From an uncultured Collinsella sp. (lineage in GTDB: Bacteria > Actinomycetota > Coriobacteriia > Coriobacteriales > Coriobacteriaceae): a DNA stretch of 20,154 bases. The DNA is taken from positions 1 through 20,154 of the forward strand of contig CATWID010000033.1 of NCBI GenBank assembly GCA_958350755.1, read 5' to 3'. A model generated the notes under the pieces. The model was not told the DNA's origin and did no database searches. It was given only the letters and a program-made list of their open reading frames with translations. Shown here piece after piece: positions 1-7,482 of this stretch; within the stretch, counting starts at the first letter, position 1, and each line of letters opens with the position of its first letter. A program made the translations under genes and the position numbers.

Positions 1-1174
1 CATCGGGATCGAGCATTTGAGCACTCACGCGCATGGATGACGCCAGGTTTTGGAACGTTTCCAAACGCAGGCTGTCGATCTGCCCGGCGTCCTCGGCCTC
101 GCGAACGGCGCAACCCGGCTCATGGGTATGCGTGCAATCGCCAAACCGGCACGCGCGCGATGCCTCGACAATCTCGGGGAAGGCGCGCGCCAGACCCCGC
201 TCGTGACCCACGAGCGGTAAACTGCGCAGGCCCGGGGCATCGGCGATCACGCCGGCGTCGCCCGGCAGCGCCACCATCACGCGCGCGACGGTAGTGTGAC
301 GGCCCTGGTCGTCGCGTTCGCGCACACCGCCGGTCGCCAACGTATCGTGGCCCAGCAGCGCATTGAGCAGCGTCGACTTGCCGGCACCCGACTCGCCCAG
401 AATCATGGCGCAGCTCCCGGCAGGCACGCAGGAACGGACCTCGTCCAGGCCGCGGCCCTCGGCAGAGGACGTCACGATCACGCGCACGTCCGGACCCACC
501 AGGCGGCGCACGCGATCCAGATCGCGCTCGAGCTCCCCGGCATCGCAGCGGTCAGCTTTGGTGAGTACCACCACCGGTTCGGCATCGCAGTCGAGCGCCA
601 ACACCAGCGAGCGCGCCACGCGGTCGAGCAGCACCTCGCCGGCACCGAGCGCCTGCACGATTAGCACGCTATCCACGTTGGAGCAGAGCACCTGGCGCTC
701 TCCGCGGGCACGGCCGCGCCAACGCTCAAAGCTCGTACGGCGCGGCAGCACGCACTCAATCACGCCCATATCGTGCCCGGGAGCGCGGCGCACCGCCACA
801 CGATCGCCCACGGCAGGCAGCAGGACCTCGTCCCCACCGCGCGACTTGGCAAATCCCACGGCATGCTCGGCGCGGAAGGTATCGTCGGCAGTCGCCACCA
901 GTGGAAACCCGCGGTCCAGGCGCACCACGGCGCCAAGCTGCATCTGCTCGGGCTCCTCGACATGCGCGCAGAAATCATCAAAGGCAGCCTGCTGGGCTTC
1001 ATCGACCGGCAGGTCATCAAACGCCGGAACGTCCCGCAGCGCGTCAAGCCCCGGTACACTCGCCAGCAACTCCTCAGCAGATGCGGGAGCCTCGGTCGCG
1101 AGCTTCCGACGACGATCGCGCTTAGCCCGCGCCCCCGTCGTCTTTTTCTTCGCCTTAGCCTTAGCCTTGCCCAC
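1..1174 (-). CDS. rsgA: Ribosome small-subunit-dependent GTPase A (partial, 3' end outside window)
   Basis: Circularly permuted GTPase that acts in late 30S subunit maturation. About 391 codons are visible and the frame is still open at base 1. The order of motifs is diagnostic: the G4-like TKAD (residues 205-208) comes before the P-loop GESGAGKST (260-268), followed by DAPG (312-315). The C-terminal zinc knuckle has the family spacing C-X4-C-X-H-X5-C (C342, C347, H349, C355). The start is GTG at 1174, with GGGAGG five bases upstream; no ATG fits as well. The first 25 or so residues are very Lys/Arg/Ala-rich, an N-terminal extension longer than in classic 300-350 aa homologues and possibly an RNA-contacting tail (inference). 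It lies downstream of the P-type ATPase gene but is separated from it by a terminator, and has its own promoter candidate. Confidence 0.95.
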   Translation of the reverse strand, partial: MGKAKAKAKKKTTGARAKRDRRRKLATEAPASAEELLASVPGLDALRDVPAFDDLPVDEAQQAAFDDFCAHVEEPEQMQLGAVVRLDRGFPLVATADDTFRAEHAVGFAKSRGGDEVLLPAVGDRVAVRRAPGHDMGVIECVLPRRTSFERWRGRARGERQVLCSNVDSVLIVQALGAGEVLLDRVARSLVLALDCDAEPVVVLTKADRCDAGELERDLDRVRRLVGPDVRVIVTSSAEGRGLDEVRSCVPAGSCAMILGESGAGKSTLLNALLGHDTLATGGVRERDDQGRHTTVARVMVALPGDAGVIADAPGLRSLPLVGHERGLARAFPEIVEASRACRFGDCTHTHEPGCAVREAEDAGQIDSLRLETFQNLASSMRVSAQMLDPD

Positions 1175-1212
1175 AGATGCCTCCCAGCACAAAACCACAC
1201 AACTGAGCAGGT

Positions 1213-1240
1213 ATTTTACCCACAAAAAAGAGTCGGTCGA
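1213..1240 (-). promoter_or_regulatory. Candidate rsgA promoter
   Basis: On the minus strand TAAAAT (1218-1213) is a good -10 box. TCGACC (1240-1235) lies 16 bases upstream as a 4/6 match to a -35 box. The -35 falls inside the hairpin of the preceding terminator. The predicted transcript start is about 30 bases before the GTG start of rsgA. This is motif inspection only. Confidence 0.45.
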
Positions 1241-1259
1241 GCAAACGCTCGACCGACTC
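1224..1259 (-). terminator. Intrinsic terminator of the P-type ATPase gene
   Basis: A perfect 13-bp stem (1230-1242 pairing with 1247-1259) with a 4-nt loop is followed on the minus strand by six T residues (1229-1224). It lies downstream of the ATPase stop codon and before rsgA, so the two genes are probably separate transcription units. Confidence 0.9.
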
Positions 1260-1301
1260 ACATACTTTCCCTCAGCCAATGGTCCCGCGAGGTTATCCGA
1301 A

Positions 1302-1390
1302 GGCCCGCCCGCCGGGAGGGGTTTCTTCCGAGCGATCCCGCAGCGCGAAGCGCGAGGACCAGCGAAGAAGAAAACACGCAGGGGCGGGCC
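1302..1390. repeat. Nested intergenic palindrome between ATPase gene and its terminator
   Basis: The outer arms ggcccgccc (1302-1310) and gggcgggcc (1382-1390) are perfectly complementary. Inside them tttcttc (1322-1328) pairs with gaagaaa (1367-1373), and a short gcgc-gaa-gcgc hairpin sits near the centre. The element occupies most of the gap between the ATPase stop codon (1404) and the intrinsic terminator. No T-tract follows, so it is not a simple terminator. It could be a REP-like repeat or a structured 3' UTR. Confidence 0.6.
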
Positions 1391-1403
1391 CGGACAGGTT
1401 AAC

Positions 1404-4085
1404 TTACTCCTTCTCGACCGCGCGCATGATCGCCTTGTAGATCTCCATCAGCGGGATGATCAGGAAGGCAAGGCCCAGCGCGGCGATAACGCCCTTGAGC
1501 TCAAGCGTCACAGGGCCAAAGAACATCTCGGCAAGCGTCGGCTGCACGGTTACGATCACCGTCAGCACCAGCGCCAGCGCAGCAGAGGCCCACAGCCACT
1601 TGTTCTGCTTCTTCATCTTAAACAGCGACGTGCGACGGCTGCGCATGTTAAAGCAGTGGAAGATCTCGACCATGTTGAGCGTGATGAAGGCCATCATCAC
1701 GCCTTCCTCGTCAGCGTTGCCGGCGATCATATCGGCGATGTGGATGTAGCCCATGTCAAAGTACACGCCCACAAAGAAGCTCGCGAGCACCAGCACGGTA
1801 ATGATCAGGCCCTGGACCACGCAGTCCAAGCCCATATGTCCGGCAAAGACGCCGTCCTTGGCGTTGCGCGGCTTTCGCTTCATGATGTCGCCCTCGGCGT
1901 CCTCCATGCCCAGCGCGAGCGCGGGGAAGCAGTCGGTGACCAGGTTCACCCACAGCAGCTGCACCGGCTGGAAGATGGTAAAGCCGATGAGCGTGGCGAT
2001 AAACACCGAGAACACCTCGGCAAGGTTGGCCGAAAGCAGGAACTGGATGACCTTGCGGATGTTGTCGTAGATACGACGGCCCTCTTCGCAGGCACCGATG
2101 ATGGTGGCGAAGTTGTCGTCGGCAAGCACCATGTCGGCGACGTTCTTGGTGACGTCGGTACCAGTGATGCCCATACCCACGCCGATGTCGGCGCGCTTGA
2201 TGGACGGGGCATCGTTGACGCCGTCGCCCGTCATGGCGACGATCTGGTCGCGCGACTTCCAGGCCTCGACGATACGGGTCTTGTGCTCGGGCTGGACGCG
2301 GGCGTACACGCCATAGTCCTCGATGTGCGCGTCGAGCTCCTCATCGCTCATGCGGTCGAGGTCGGCACCGGTGATGGCATGGCTGCGATCGGTGACGATT
2401 CCCAGCTGCTTGGCGATGGCCACGGCGGTGTCGATGTGGTCGCCCGTGATCATGACGGTGCGAATACCGGCGTCGTGCGCTTCGCGGATGGCGTCGGCGA
2501 CCTCGGGGCGAACGGGATCGATCATGCCGGACAGGCCGCAGAAGACCAGGTCGTGCTCGAGTGCAGCAGGGCTGCAGTCGCTCGGGACCTCGGTGTAGGT
2601 GCGGCTTGCCAGCGCCAGCACGCGCAGGGCCTCGTCGGCCATGGCCTTGTTGGCGGCCACGAGCTCGGCACGACGCTCCTCGGTCAGCGGGACGACCTTA
2701 TCGCCCTCGTAGATGTGGGTGCACAGGCCGATCACCACGTCGGGCGCGCCCTTGGTGTACTGCTCGTACTCGCCGTCCAGGGTCTCGACGACCACGGACA
2801 TCATCTTACGGCCCGAGTCAAACGGGGCCTCGCCCACGCGCGGGTGCTCGGCATTCAGGCCGGTGAGGCCCGCCTTGCCGGCATCGTTGACGAGCGCGCA
2901 CTCAGTCGGCTCGCCCACGGCCTCGCCCAGCTCCTCGTCCCACTGGGCATCGGAGCACAGGGCCATACCGGCCAGGAACTTCTCCTTAGGCGCAGCAAGC
3001 TCGTGCTTGACGACGGTCATCTTGTTTTGAGTAAGGGTACCGGTCTTGTCGGAGCAGATGGTCTGCGTGCAGCCGAGGGTCTCGACGGCAGAAAGCTTGC
3101 GGATAATCGCCTGGCGCTTCGCCATCTTGGTCACGCCAAGCGACAGCACGATGGTCACAACGGCGACCAGGCCCTCGGGGATGGCAGCGACGGCGAGCGA
3201 GACGGCAACCATAAAGGTGTCGAGCAGGGCAGTCGGGTCGGTGAGAACGTTACCCACGCCGTGGCGGAGGATATCGACGCCAAAGATTACGACGCAGATG
3301 ACGATAACCATGATGGTGAGGATGCGGCTGAGCTCAGCGAGCTTCACCTGCAGCGGCGTGAGCTCTTCCTTGGCCTCGGCCAGGGCGCCGGCAATCTTGC
3401 CCATCTCGGTGTTCATGCCGGTGCCGACCACGACGGCGCGACCGCGACCGTACACCACGGTGGAGCCCATGTAGCACATGTTCTTACGGTCGCCGAGTGG
3501 CACGTCGTCGGTGCCCGCGGCGAGCTCGATCACGTTGGCGTGCTTCTCGACCGGCACGGACTCGCCGGTGAGCGCGGCCTCTTCGATCTTCATCGTGGCG
3601 CTCTCGAGCACGCGGCAGTCGGCCGGGACGGAGTCGCCCGCCTCGAGCATGATCACGTCGCCGGGCACGAGCTCGGCGCTCGGCAGGTGCACGAGCTTGC
3701 CGTCGCGTAGCACCTTGGACTGCGCCGCACTCATCTCCTGCAGGGCCTCGAGGGCCTCCTCGCTCTTGGCTTCCTGGACCACGCCCAGCACCGAGTTGAC
3801 GATAACGACGAACATGATGATGGCAACATCGGCAAAGTCGGGCTCGCCCTTGACCATGCCCGTGAGCGCACTGATGACGGCGGCAACGATCAGCATGATG
3901 ACCATAGGGTCAGCCATCTGTTCAAAGAAACGCTTCCACAGCGGCGTCTTCTCAGCTTCCTCGAGCTTGTTAGGGCCTGTCTTGGCGAGGCGCGAAGACG
4001 CCTCGTCGTTGCTCAGGCCGAGGTTCTCATCGACACCTTGGTCGCTGAGCACCTCCGCCGCGGCGGACAGGTATTCCTTTTGCAT
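1404..4085 (-). CDS. P-type cation-transporting ATPase, Ca2+ (P-IIA) type
   Basis: An 893-residue membrane pump that probably exports Ca2+ using ATP. Visible landmarks are TGES of the actuator domain (173-176), DKTGT with phosphorylated Asp346, and the hinge motif GDGVND (620-625). About ten membrane segments are suggested by hydrophobic runs, four before the catalytic domains and six after. Residues matching SERCA calcium ligands are present: E304 in PEGL (M4), N687 and E690 (M5), N714, T717 and D718 in NLVTD (M6), and E807 (M8). The length is typical of bacterial PMR1/LMCA-like ATPases. The ATG at 4085 has an AGGAGGGG ribosome-binding site about nine bases upstream. The gene is divergent from pyk; a TATGAT at 4138-4133 is a possible -10 box without an obvious -35. 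Other cations (Mn2+, Na+) cannot be excluded. Confidence 0.93.
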   Translation of the reverse strand: MQKEYLSAAAEVLSDQGVDENLGLSNDEASSRLAKTGPNKLEEAEKTPLWKRFFEQMADPMVIMLIVAAVISALTGMVKGEPDFADVAIIMFVVIVNSVLGVVQEAKSEEALEALQEMSAAQSKVLRDGKLVHLPSAELVPGDVIMLEAGDSVPADCRVLESATMKIEEAALTGESVPVEKHANVIELAAGTDDVPLGDRKNMCYMGSTVVYGRGRAVVVGTGMNTEMGKIAGALAEAKEELTPLQVKLAELSRILTIMVIVICVVIFGVDILRHGVGNVLTDPTALLDTFMVAVSLAVAAIPEGLVAVVTIVLSLGVTKMAKRQAIIRKLSAVETLGCTQTICSDKTGTLTQNKMTVVKHELAAPKEKFLAGMALCSDAQWDEELGEAVGEPTECALVNDAGKAGLTGLNAEHPRVGEAPFDSGRKMMSVVVETLDGEYEQYTKGAPDVVIGLCTHIYEGDKVVPLTEERRAELVAANKAMADEALRVLALASRTYTEVPSDCSPAALEHDLVFCGLSGMIDPVRPEVADAIREAHDAGIRTVMITGDHIDTAVAIAKQLGIVTDRSHAITGADLDRMSDEELDAHIEDYGVYARVQPEHKTRIVEAWKSRDQIVAMTGDGVNDAPSIKRADIGVGMGITGTDVTKNVADMVLADDNFATIIGACEEGRRIYDNIRKVIQFLLSANLAEVFSVFIATLIGFTIFQPVQLLWVNLVTDCFPALALGMEDAEGDIMKRKPRNAKDGVFAGHMGLDCVVQGLIITVLVLASFFVGVYFDMGYIHIADMIAGNADEEGVMMAFITLNMVEIFHCFNMRSRRTSLFKMKKQNKWLWASAALALVLTVIVTVQPTLAEMFFGPVTLELKGVIAALGLAFLIIPLMEIYKAIMRAVEKE

Positions 4086-4418
4086 ATAGAGTCCCCTCCT
4101 GGGATTCGGGCCACTCAGCAGATTGATGCCCGATCATAATTCCCAGGAGAAGGGCAAGGGCTCATCAAGGCTGCCGTGCTGAGCGGCAGTTGATAGTGGA
4201 GCTATGGTACCCCAAAGCGACGCGTCTAGCCAAAACAATCGGTTTGGAAATATGGTCCGCACGCAACGGTGCAGGCCGTGTGATGCTCAACATTGGTAAA
4301 ACGTTTTTTCTTCGGCACATCGCCAAACTGACATATCGCCCAGATAGCAGCGGTTGGAGTGGTTGGTAAAGATTTTTCATATACCGTTTTTCCCGCAAAA
4401 ATGAACTTCCATTTCGGC
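4086..4418. other. Divergent intergenic region, ATPase gene / pyk (left part)
   Basis: No convincing gene. A short hairpin (ctgccg 4171-4176 with cggcag 4184-4189) and the possible ATPase -10 box at 4133-4138 are visible. Bases from about 4290 onward are AT-richer, with runs of T and A, as expected of promoter-proximal DNA upstream of pyk. A 95-codon minus-strand frame crosses this stretch, but it lacks a ribosome-binding site and has no recognisable product. Confidence 0.5.
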
Positions 4419-4463
4419 ATACGGTCGATTTTTTGGGGTATTCGGTCGGCATTTCGTTATAAT
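4419..4463 (+). promoter_or_regulatory. pyk promoter with two direct-repeat elements
   Basis: A perfect TATAAT lies at 4458-4463, about 64 bases before the pyk ATG. No good -35 hexamer is seen at 17 bases. Two similar decamers, atacggtcga (4419-4428) and attcggtcgg (4440-4449), start exactly 21 bases apart, about two helical turns; the second lies in the -35/-10 spacer. This looks like an activator- or repressor-controlled promoter, but the regulator is unknown. Confidence 0.6.
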
Positions 4464-4526
4464 CATCTCGGTTTTATTTCTTATGGTTTATCTATCAGCG
4501 CAAGACGATGTCAGATGGAGGTCTGA

Positions 4527-5987
4527 ATGTACAAGCGCACCAAGATTGTATGCACCATGGGTCCCGCCTGCGATAGCGACGAGACCATCCGCGAGATGAT
4601 CAAGGCGGGCATGAACGTCGCCCGTTTTAACTTCTCGCACGGATCCTACGACGAGCACCACGGTCGCATCGAGCGCGTCCGTCGTATTTCCAAGGAGCTC
4701 GGTCTGCCCGTCGGCATCCTGCTCGACACCAAGGGCCCCGAGGTCCGCACCGGCCTTCTGGTCGATGGCAAGAAGGTTGCCGTCAAGACCGGCGACAAGA
4801 TTGTCGTCACCGCTCAGCCCACGTCCGAGGATTTCCACGGCACCGCTGAGCACATCTCCCTCGACTACCTGGCTCTGCCTTCCGAGGTCGAGAAGGGCTC
4901 CCTCATCCTGATCGATGACGGCCTGGTTGCCCTCGAGGTCGAGTCCGTCAGCGGCCAGGACATGACCTGCGTCGTTAAGAACGACGGCCTGATTGGCGAG
5001 CGCAAGGGCGTCAACATGCCCAACGTCAACATTTCGCTGCCCGCCATCACCGAGCGCGATCGTCAGGACATCCTCTTTGGCCTGACCGAGAACATCGACT
5101 ACATCGCCGCTTCCTTCATCCGTGACGGCGAGTCCGTCCGCGGCATCCGCAAGCTTTGCCGCGAGAACGGTGGCGAGCACGTGACGATCTTCCCGAAGAT
5201 CGAGTGCGCCCTGGGCGTCGAGAACTTCGACGAGATCCTCGAGGCTTCCGACGGCATCATGGTCGCCCGTGGCGACCTGGGTATCGAGATCAAGCCCGAG
5301 CTTGTTCCGCACATCCAGAAGGAGATCATCGCCAAGTGCAACGCGGCCTACAAGCCCGTTATCACCGCTACGCAGATGCTCGACTCCATGCAGCAGAACC
5401 CGCGCCCGACGCGCGCCGAGGTTGCCGACGTTGCTAACGCCATCTACGACGGCACCGACGCCGTTATGCTCTCTGGCGAGTCCGCTGCCGGTAAGTACCC
5501 GGTCGAGGCCGTTAAGATGCAGGCCAGCATTGCTCTCGAGACCGAGAAGTACCTCCCGGCTCACGCTCCGCTCGAGGTTCCGGCCGATGCTCACGGCACC
5601 CGCGTTGTCAACAACGTTGTGGGTATGTCCGCTGTGAACATGGCCACCACCGTTGGCGCCAAGTGCATCACCGTGCCGACGACCACCGGTCGTACCGCTC
5701 GCCTGATCTCGCACTTCCGCCCCAACATGCCGATCTGCGCGTTCTCCCGCCACGAGTGGGCCGTCCAGCAGATGATCATGTACTGGGGCGTTATCCCGCA
5801 CCAGGCCGAGATTACCCAGGGCACCGTCAACGGCACGATCGTCAAGGCGATCGAGACCGCTAAGAAGCTCGGCTACGTCGAGGCTGGCGATTTGACCGTC
5901 GCTACCGCCGGCGATCCCCGCATGAGCGTCCAGCTCGAGGACAAGGTCTCCTCGACCAACGTCGCTTACGTCGCTCAGGTGCGTTAA
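4527..5987 (+). CDS. pyk: Pyruvate kinase
   Basis: Catalyses the last glycolytic step, PEP + ADP to pyruvate + ATP, in the cytoplasm. The 486 residues match the usual 470-490 aa core enzyme without the extra C-terminal PEP-utiliser domain seen in some Firmicutes. Landmarks are the N-terminal TKIVCTMGPA and NFSHG nucleotide/phosphate region, LDTKGPEVRTG leading into the B domain, the catalytic lysine region FPKIE (K224), the metal-binding ARGDLG (247-252), and TATQMLDSM. The ATG at 4527 is preceded by GGAGG (4517-4521) at five bases. It is a single-gene unit with its own promoter and a strong terminator. Codon use is highly biased toward C/G-ending codons, as expected for a highly expressed gene. 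Confidence 0.98.
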   Translation: MYKRTKIVCTMGPACDSDETIREMIKAGMNVARFNFSHGSYDEHHGRIERVRRISKELGLPVGILLDTKGPEVRTGLLVDGKKVAVKTGDKIVVTAQPTSEDFHGTAEHISLDYLALPSEVEKGSLILIDDGLVALEVESVSGQDMTCVVKNDGLIGERKGVNMPNVNISLPAITERDRQDILFGLTENIDYIAASFIRDGESVRGIRKLCRENGGEHVTIFPKIECALGVENFDEILEASDGIMVARGDLGIEIKPELVPHIQKEIIAKCNAAYKPVITATQMLDSMQQNPRPTRAEVADVANAIYDGTDAVMLSGESAAGKYPVEAVKMQASIALETEKYLPAHAPLEVPADAHGTRVVNNVVGMSAVNMATTVGAKCITVPTTTGRTARLISHFRPNMPICAFSRHEWAVQQMIMYWGVIPHQAEITQGTVNGTIVKAIETAKKLGYVEAGDLTVATAGDPRMSVQLEDKVSSTNVAYVAQVR

Positions 5988-6015
5988 GTCGTACTTGCAA
6001 GCATGTTTGCATTGC

Positions 6016-6052
6016 AAAGGGCCCGGAAGGCTTCGCCTTCCGGGCCCTTTTT
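6016..6052 (+). terminator. Intrinsic terminator of pyk
   Basis: A perfect 13-bp GC-rich stem (6019-6031 with 6035-6047), extended by three A:T pairs, encloses a 3-nt loop and runs into TTTTT (6048-6052). It lies about 30 bases after the pyk stop codon. Confidence 0.95.
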
Positions 6053-6229
6053 CTGTGTCAATGCCGGCACACGACAAAACACGCACCCATTTCTTTACCA
6101 AAAGCGCGAAATCCACCTTTCGAGGCCCAAAAATAAAGTCCCAAGCGCTAAAAGTGTTCGCCCGATGGCGAAACCACACCTTACCCGACGCTGCTAAATC
6201 GTTTTAGCAAGAGCCAGATCGACCGCGTT

Positions 6230-6357
6230 TTCGGAAGTATGCGGCAAATTCTGAGACCTCCGAGCACACCCCGTTTTTTCGCAACAAAATGCCTGATAAA
6301 CTGGCCTCAAAAGCCAGGTCTGCTCACAGGGTTCAGATTTTGCCGCATACTTCCGAA
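6230..6357. repeat. 128-bp element bounded by 25-nt inverted arms
   Basis: The left arm begins ttcggaagtatgcggcaaa (6230-6248) and the right arm ends with its exact complement (6339-6357). After one mismatch the match continues for five more bases, so 24 of 25 positions pair (6230-6254 with 6333-6357). The 78-bp interior contains a small hairpin (ctggc 6301-6305 with gccag 6313-6317). No open frame inside looks real. It ends about 50 bases before the start of the nuclease-like gene. It could be a MITE-like insertion, an operator or attenuator region, or a member of the palindromic repeat family seen elsewhere in the window. The remainder of the 5988-6408 gap holds only the pyk terminator and a minor 7-bp hairpin at 6192-6209. 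Confidence 0.75.
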
Positions 6358-6408
6358 TTGACGCTGGCATCGCACGGTCCAAAAGCACATTTCGACCAGG
6401 AGGATATC

Positions 6409-7482
6409 ATGGACCTGACGCTATGCGGTCAATCCGCTTTTTACTATCACCGTATCCCGCCGCAGGTATTAGGGCTTTACCCCGCTATTAGCCTTGGCAA
6501 TATGGATCGCAGATGTTGCGGCCTCGGAAGTCATGCAGTTGTAAAAGACCTGCTTCACGCACCGCTTCACAGGCTTGTATTCACTCGAGCACAATCCGGG
6601 TCGCGAAGCCTGTTTAAATCGCACCTCCTGACCCAAGAGCCGCCTCCCGGGTCGTTTAGGCAAACTGAACATGGATTTGATGTCACGTCGCCCGAGTTTA
6701 CGCTGCTCAGCCTTGCTACGCAGGTCTCACGCAACCAGTTACTCATGGCTTGCTACGAGATGTGCGGCTCCTTTGCAGTGTTTACGCCCTGCGAGCGAAC
6801 GCAACAACAACTCGATGAAGCCATTTCGCTTAAGCTCATTCCATCCAACTGCGGTTGGGAGCGTGTTGTCGACACCAAGGGCAATGACACCAATTTGTGG
6901 AAGCGCCCGCCGCTCCTCAGCGCGGCGGATATCGCCGCGTTCGCCAAGCAGGCTGCAGGCCTGCGCGGCGTTAAACAACTGCGCTGGGCGGCCGAGCACA
7001 TGACGGGGCAGACCGCCTCGCCCTTCGAAGTACAGACCTCTATGCTTGTCTCGCTCCCCCGCAACGAGGGCGGCATGGGCATCAACATCGCAAACAACGT
7101 GCGCATCCCACTTAGCGACGCCGCGCGCTCACTGTATGACAAAACCTGCTGCTACGCCGATATCCTCATCGAGAGCAACACCGACAGCATGGGCGTCATC
7201 TTGGAATGCCAAGGCCGCTCCGCCCACGATGGCGAAGCCGCAAGTCTCTCCGATGCCGAGCGCACCACCGCCCTCACAAGCATGGGCTATGACGTTATCC
7301 AGATAACCTATGAGCAAATCAAAGACACGAAGAGCTTTAACAACATCGCCGAACTCATCCATAAAAAGGCAGGGCTCCCCTACATCCCAAAGACCGATCA
7401 GAAACGCACCACCGAAGATGCCCTGCGGCGGGAGCTATTGGTCGATTGGGATGAGCTGTTCGCCGTCAAGCCGGCCAGCTAG
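6409..7482 (+). CDS. Orphan protein with C-terminal PD-(D/E)XK / DUF559-like nuclease region
   Basis: A 357-residue protein of unproven function. I chose ATG 6409 because AGGAGG lies five bases upstream (6398-6403); an upstream in-frame ATG at 6289 has no such site and lies inside the inverted-repeat element. The N-terminal half has a pattern seen in Coriobacteriia hypothetical proteins (TSPEFTLLSLA near residue 93, then ACYEMCGSFA). The C-terminal third resembles DUF559/Vsr-type endonuclease folds: SPFE (E207), ADILIE (D251), ILECQG...H (E266, H273), a D..R helix, then a GYDVIQIT strand. The usual EYDG-type motif reads ECQG here, so catalysis is uncertain. No signal peptide or membrane segment is seen. 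It has no operon partner. Its 3' end overlaps the convergent gene by four bases. Base composition looks less GC-biased than neighbouring housekeeping genes. Confidence 0.75.
   Translation: MDLTLCGQSAFYYHRIPPQVLGLYPAISLGNMDRRCCGLGSHAVVKDLLHAPLHRLVFTRAQSGSRSLFKSHLLTQEPPPGSFRQTEHGFDVTSPEFTLLSLATQVSRNQLLMACYEMCGSFAVFTPCERTQQQLDEAISLKLIPSNCGWERVVDTKGNDTNLWKRPPLLSAADIAAFAKQAAGLRGVKQLRWAAEHMTGQTASPFEVQTSMLVSLPRNEGGMGINIANNVRIPLSDAARSLYDKTCCYADILIESNTDSMGVILECQGRSAHDGEAASLSDAERTTALTSMGYDVIQITYEQIKDTKSFNNIAELIHKKAGLPYIPKTDQKRTTEDALRRELLVDWDELFAVKPAS

Noticed and set aside
363..3710. A very long plus-strand open frame (over 1,100 codons) opposite rsgA and the ATPase gene
   Set aside because: It crosses two real minus-strand genes, a terminator and an intergenic palindrome. 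Its product is low-complexity and His/Asp/Gly-rich, the usual shadow of strong GC codon bias on the other strand.
4165..4452. A 95-codon minus-strand frame in the ATPase/pyk gap
   Set aside because: No ribosome-binding site, no recognisable domain, and it covers the pyk promoter elements. Kept as intergenic.
4488..6179. A 563-codon minus-strand frame opposite pyk
   Set aside because: It is antisense to an unmistakable pyruvate kinase and spans its terminator. The product is Asp/Leu/Gly-rich with no family features.
5995..6207. Short plus-strand frames after pyk
   Set aside because: They run through the pyk terminator hairpin and have no ribosome-binding site.
6230..6357. CRISPR-like or insertion-sequence interpretation of the inverted repeat
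   Set aside because: There is no tandem repeat-spacer pattern and no transposase. Only two inverted arms are present, so it was left as an unclassified repeat element.
6289..6408. Upstream in-frame ATG extension of the nuclease-like gene
   Set aside because: It lies within the inverted-repeat element, with no ribosome-binding site, whereas ATG 6409 has AGGAGG at ideal spacing.
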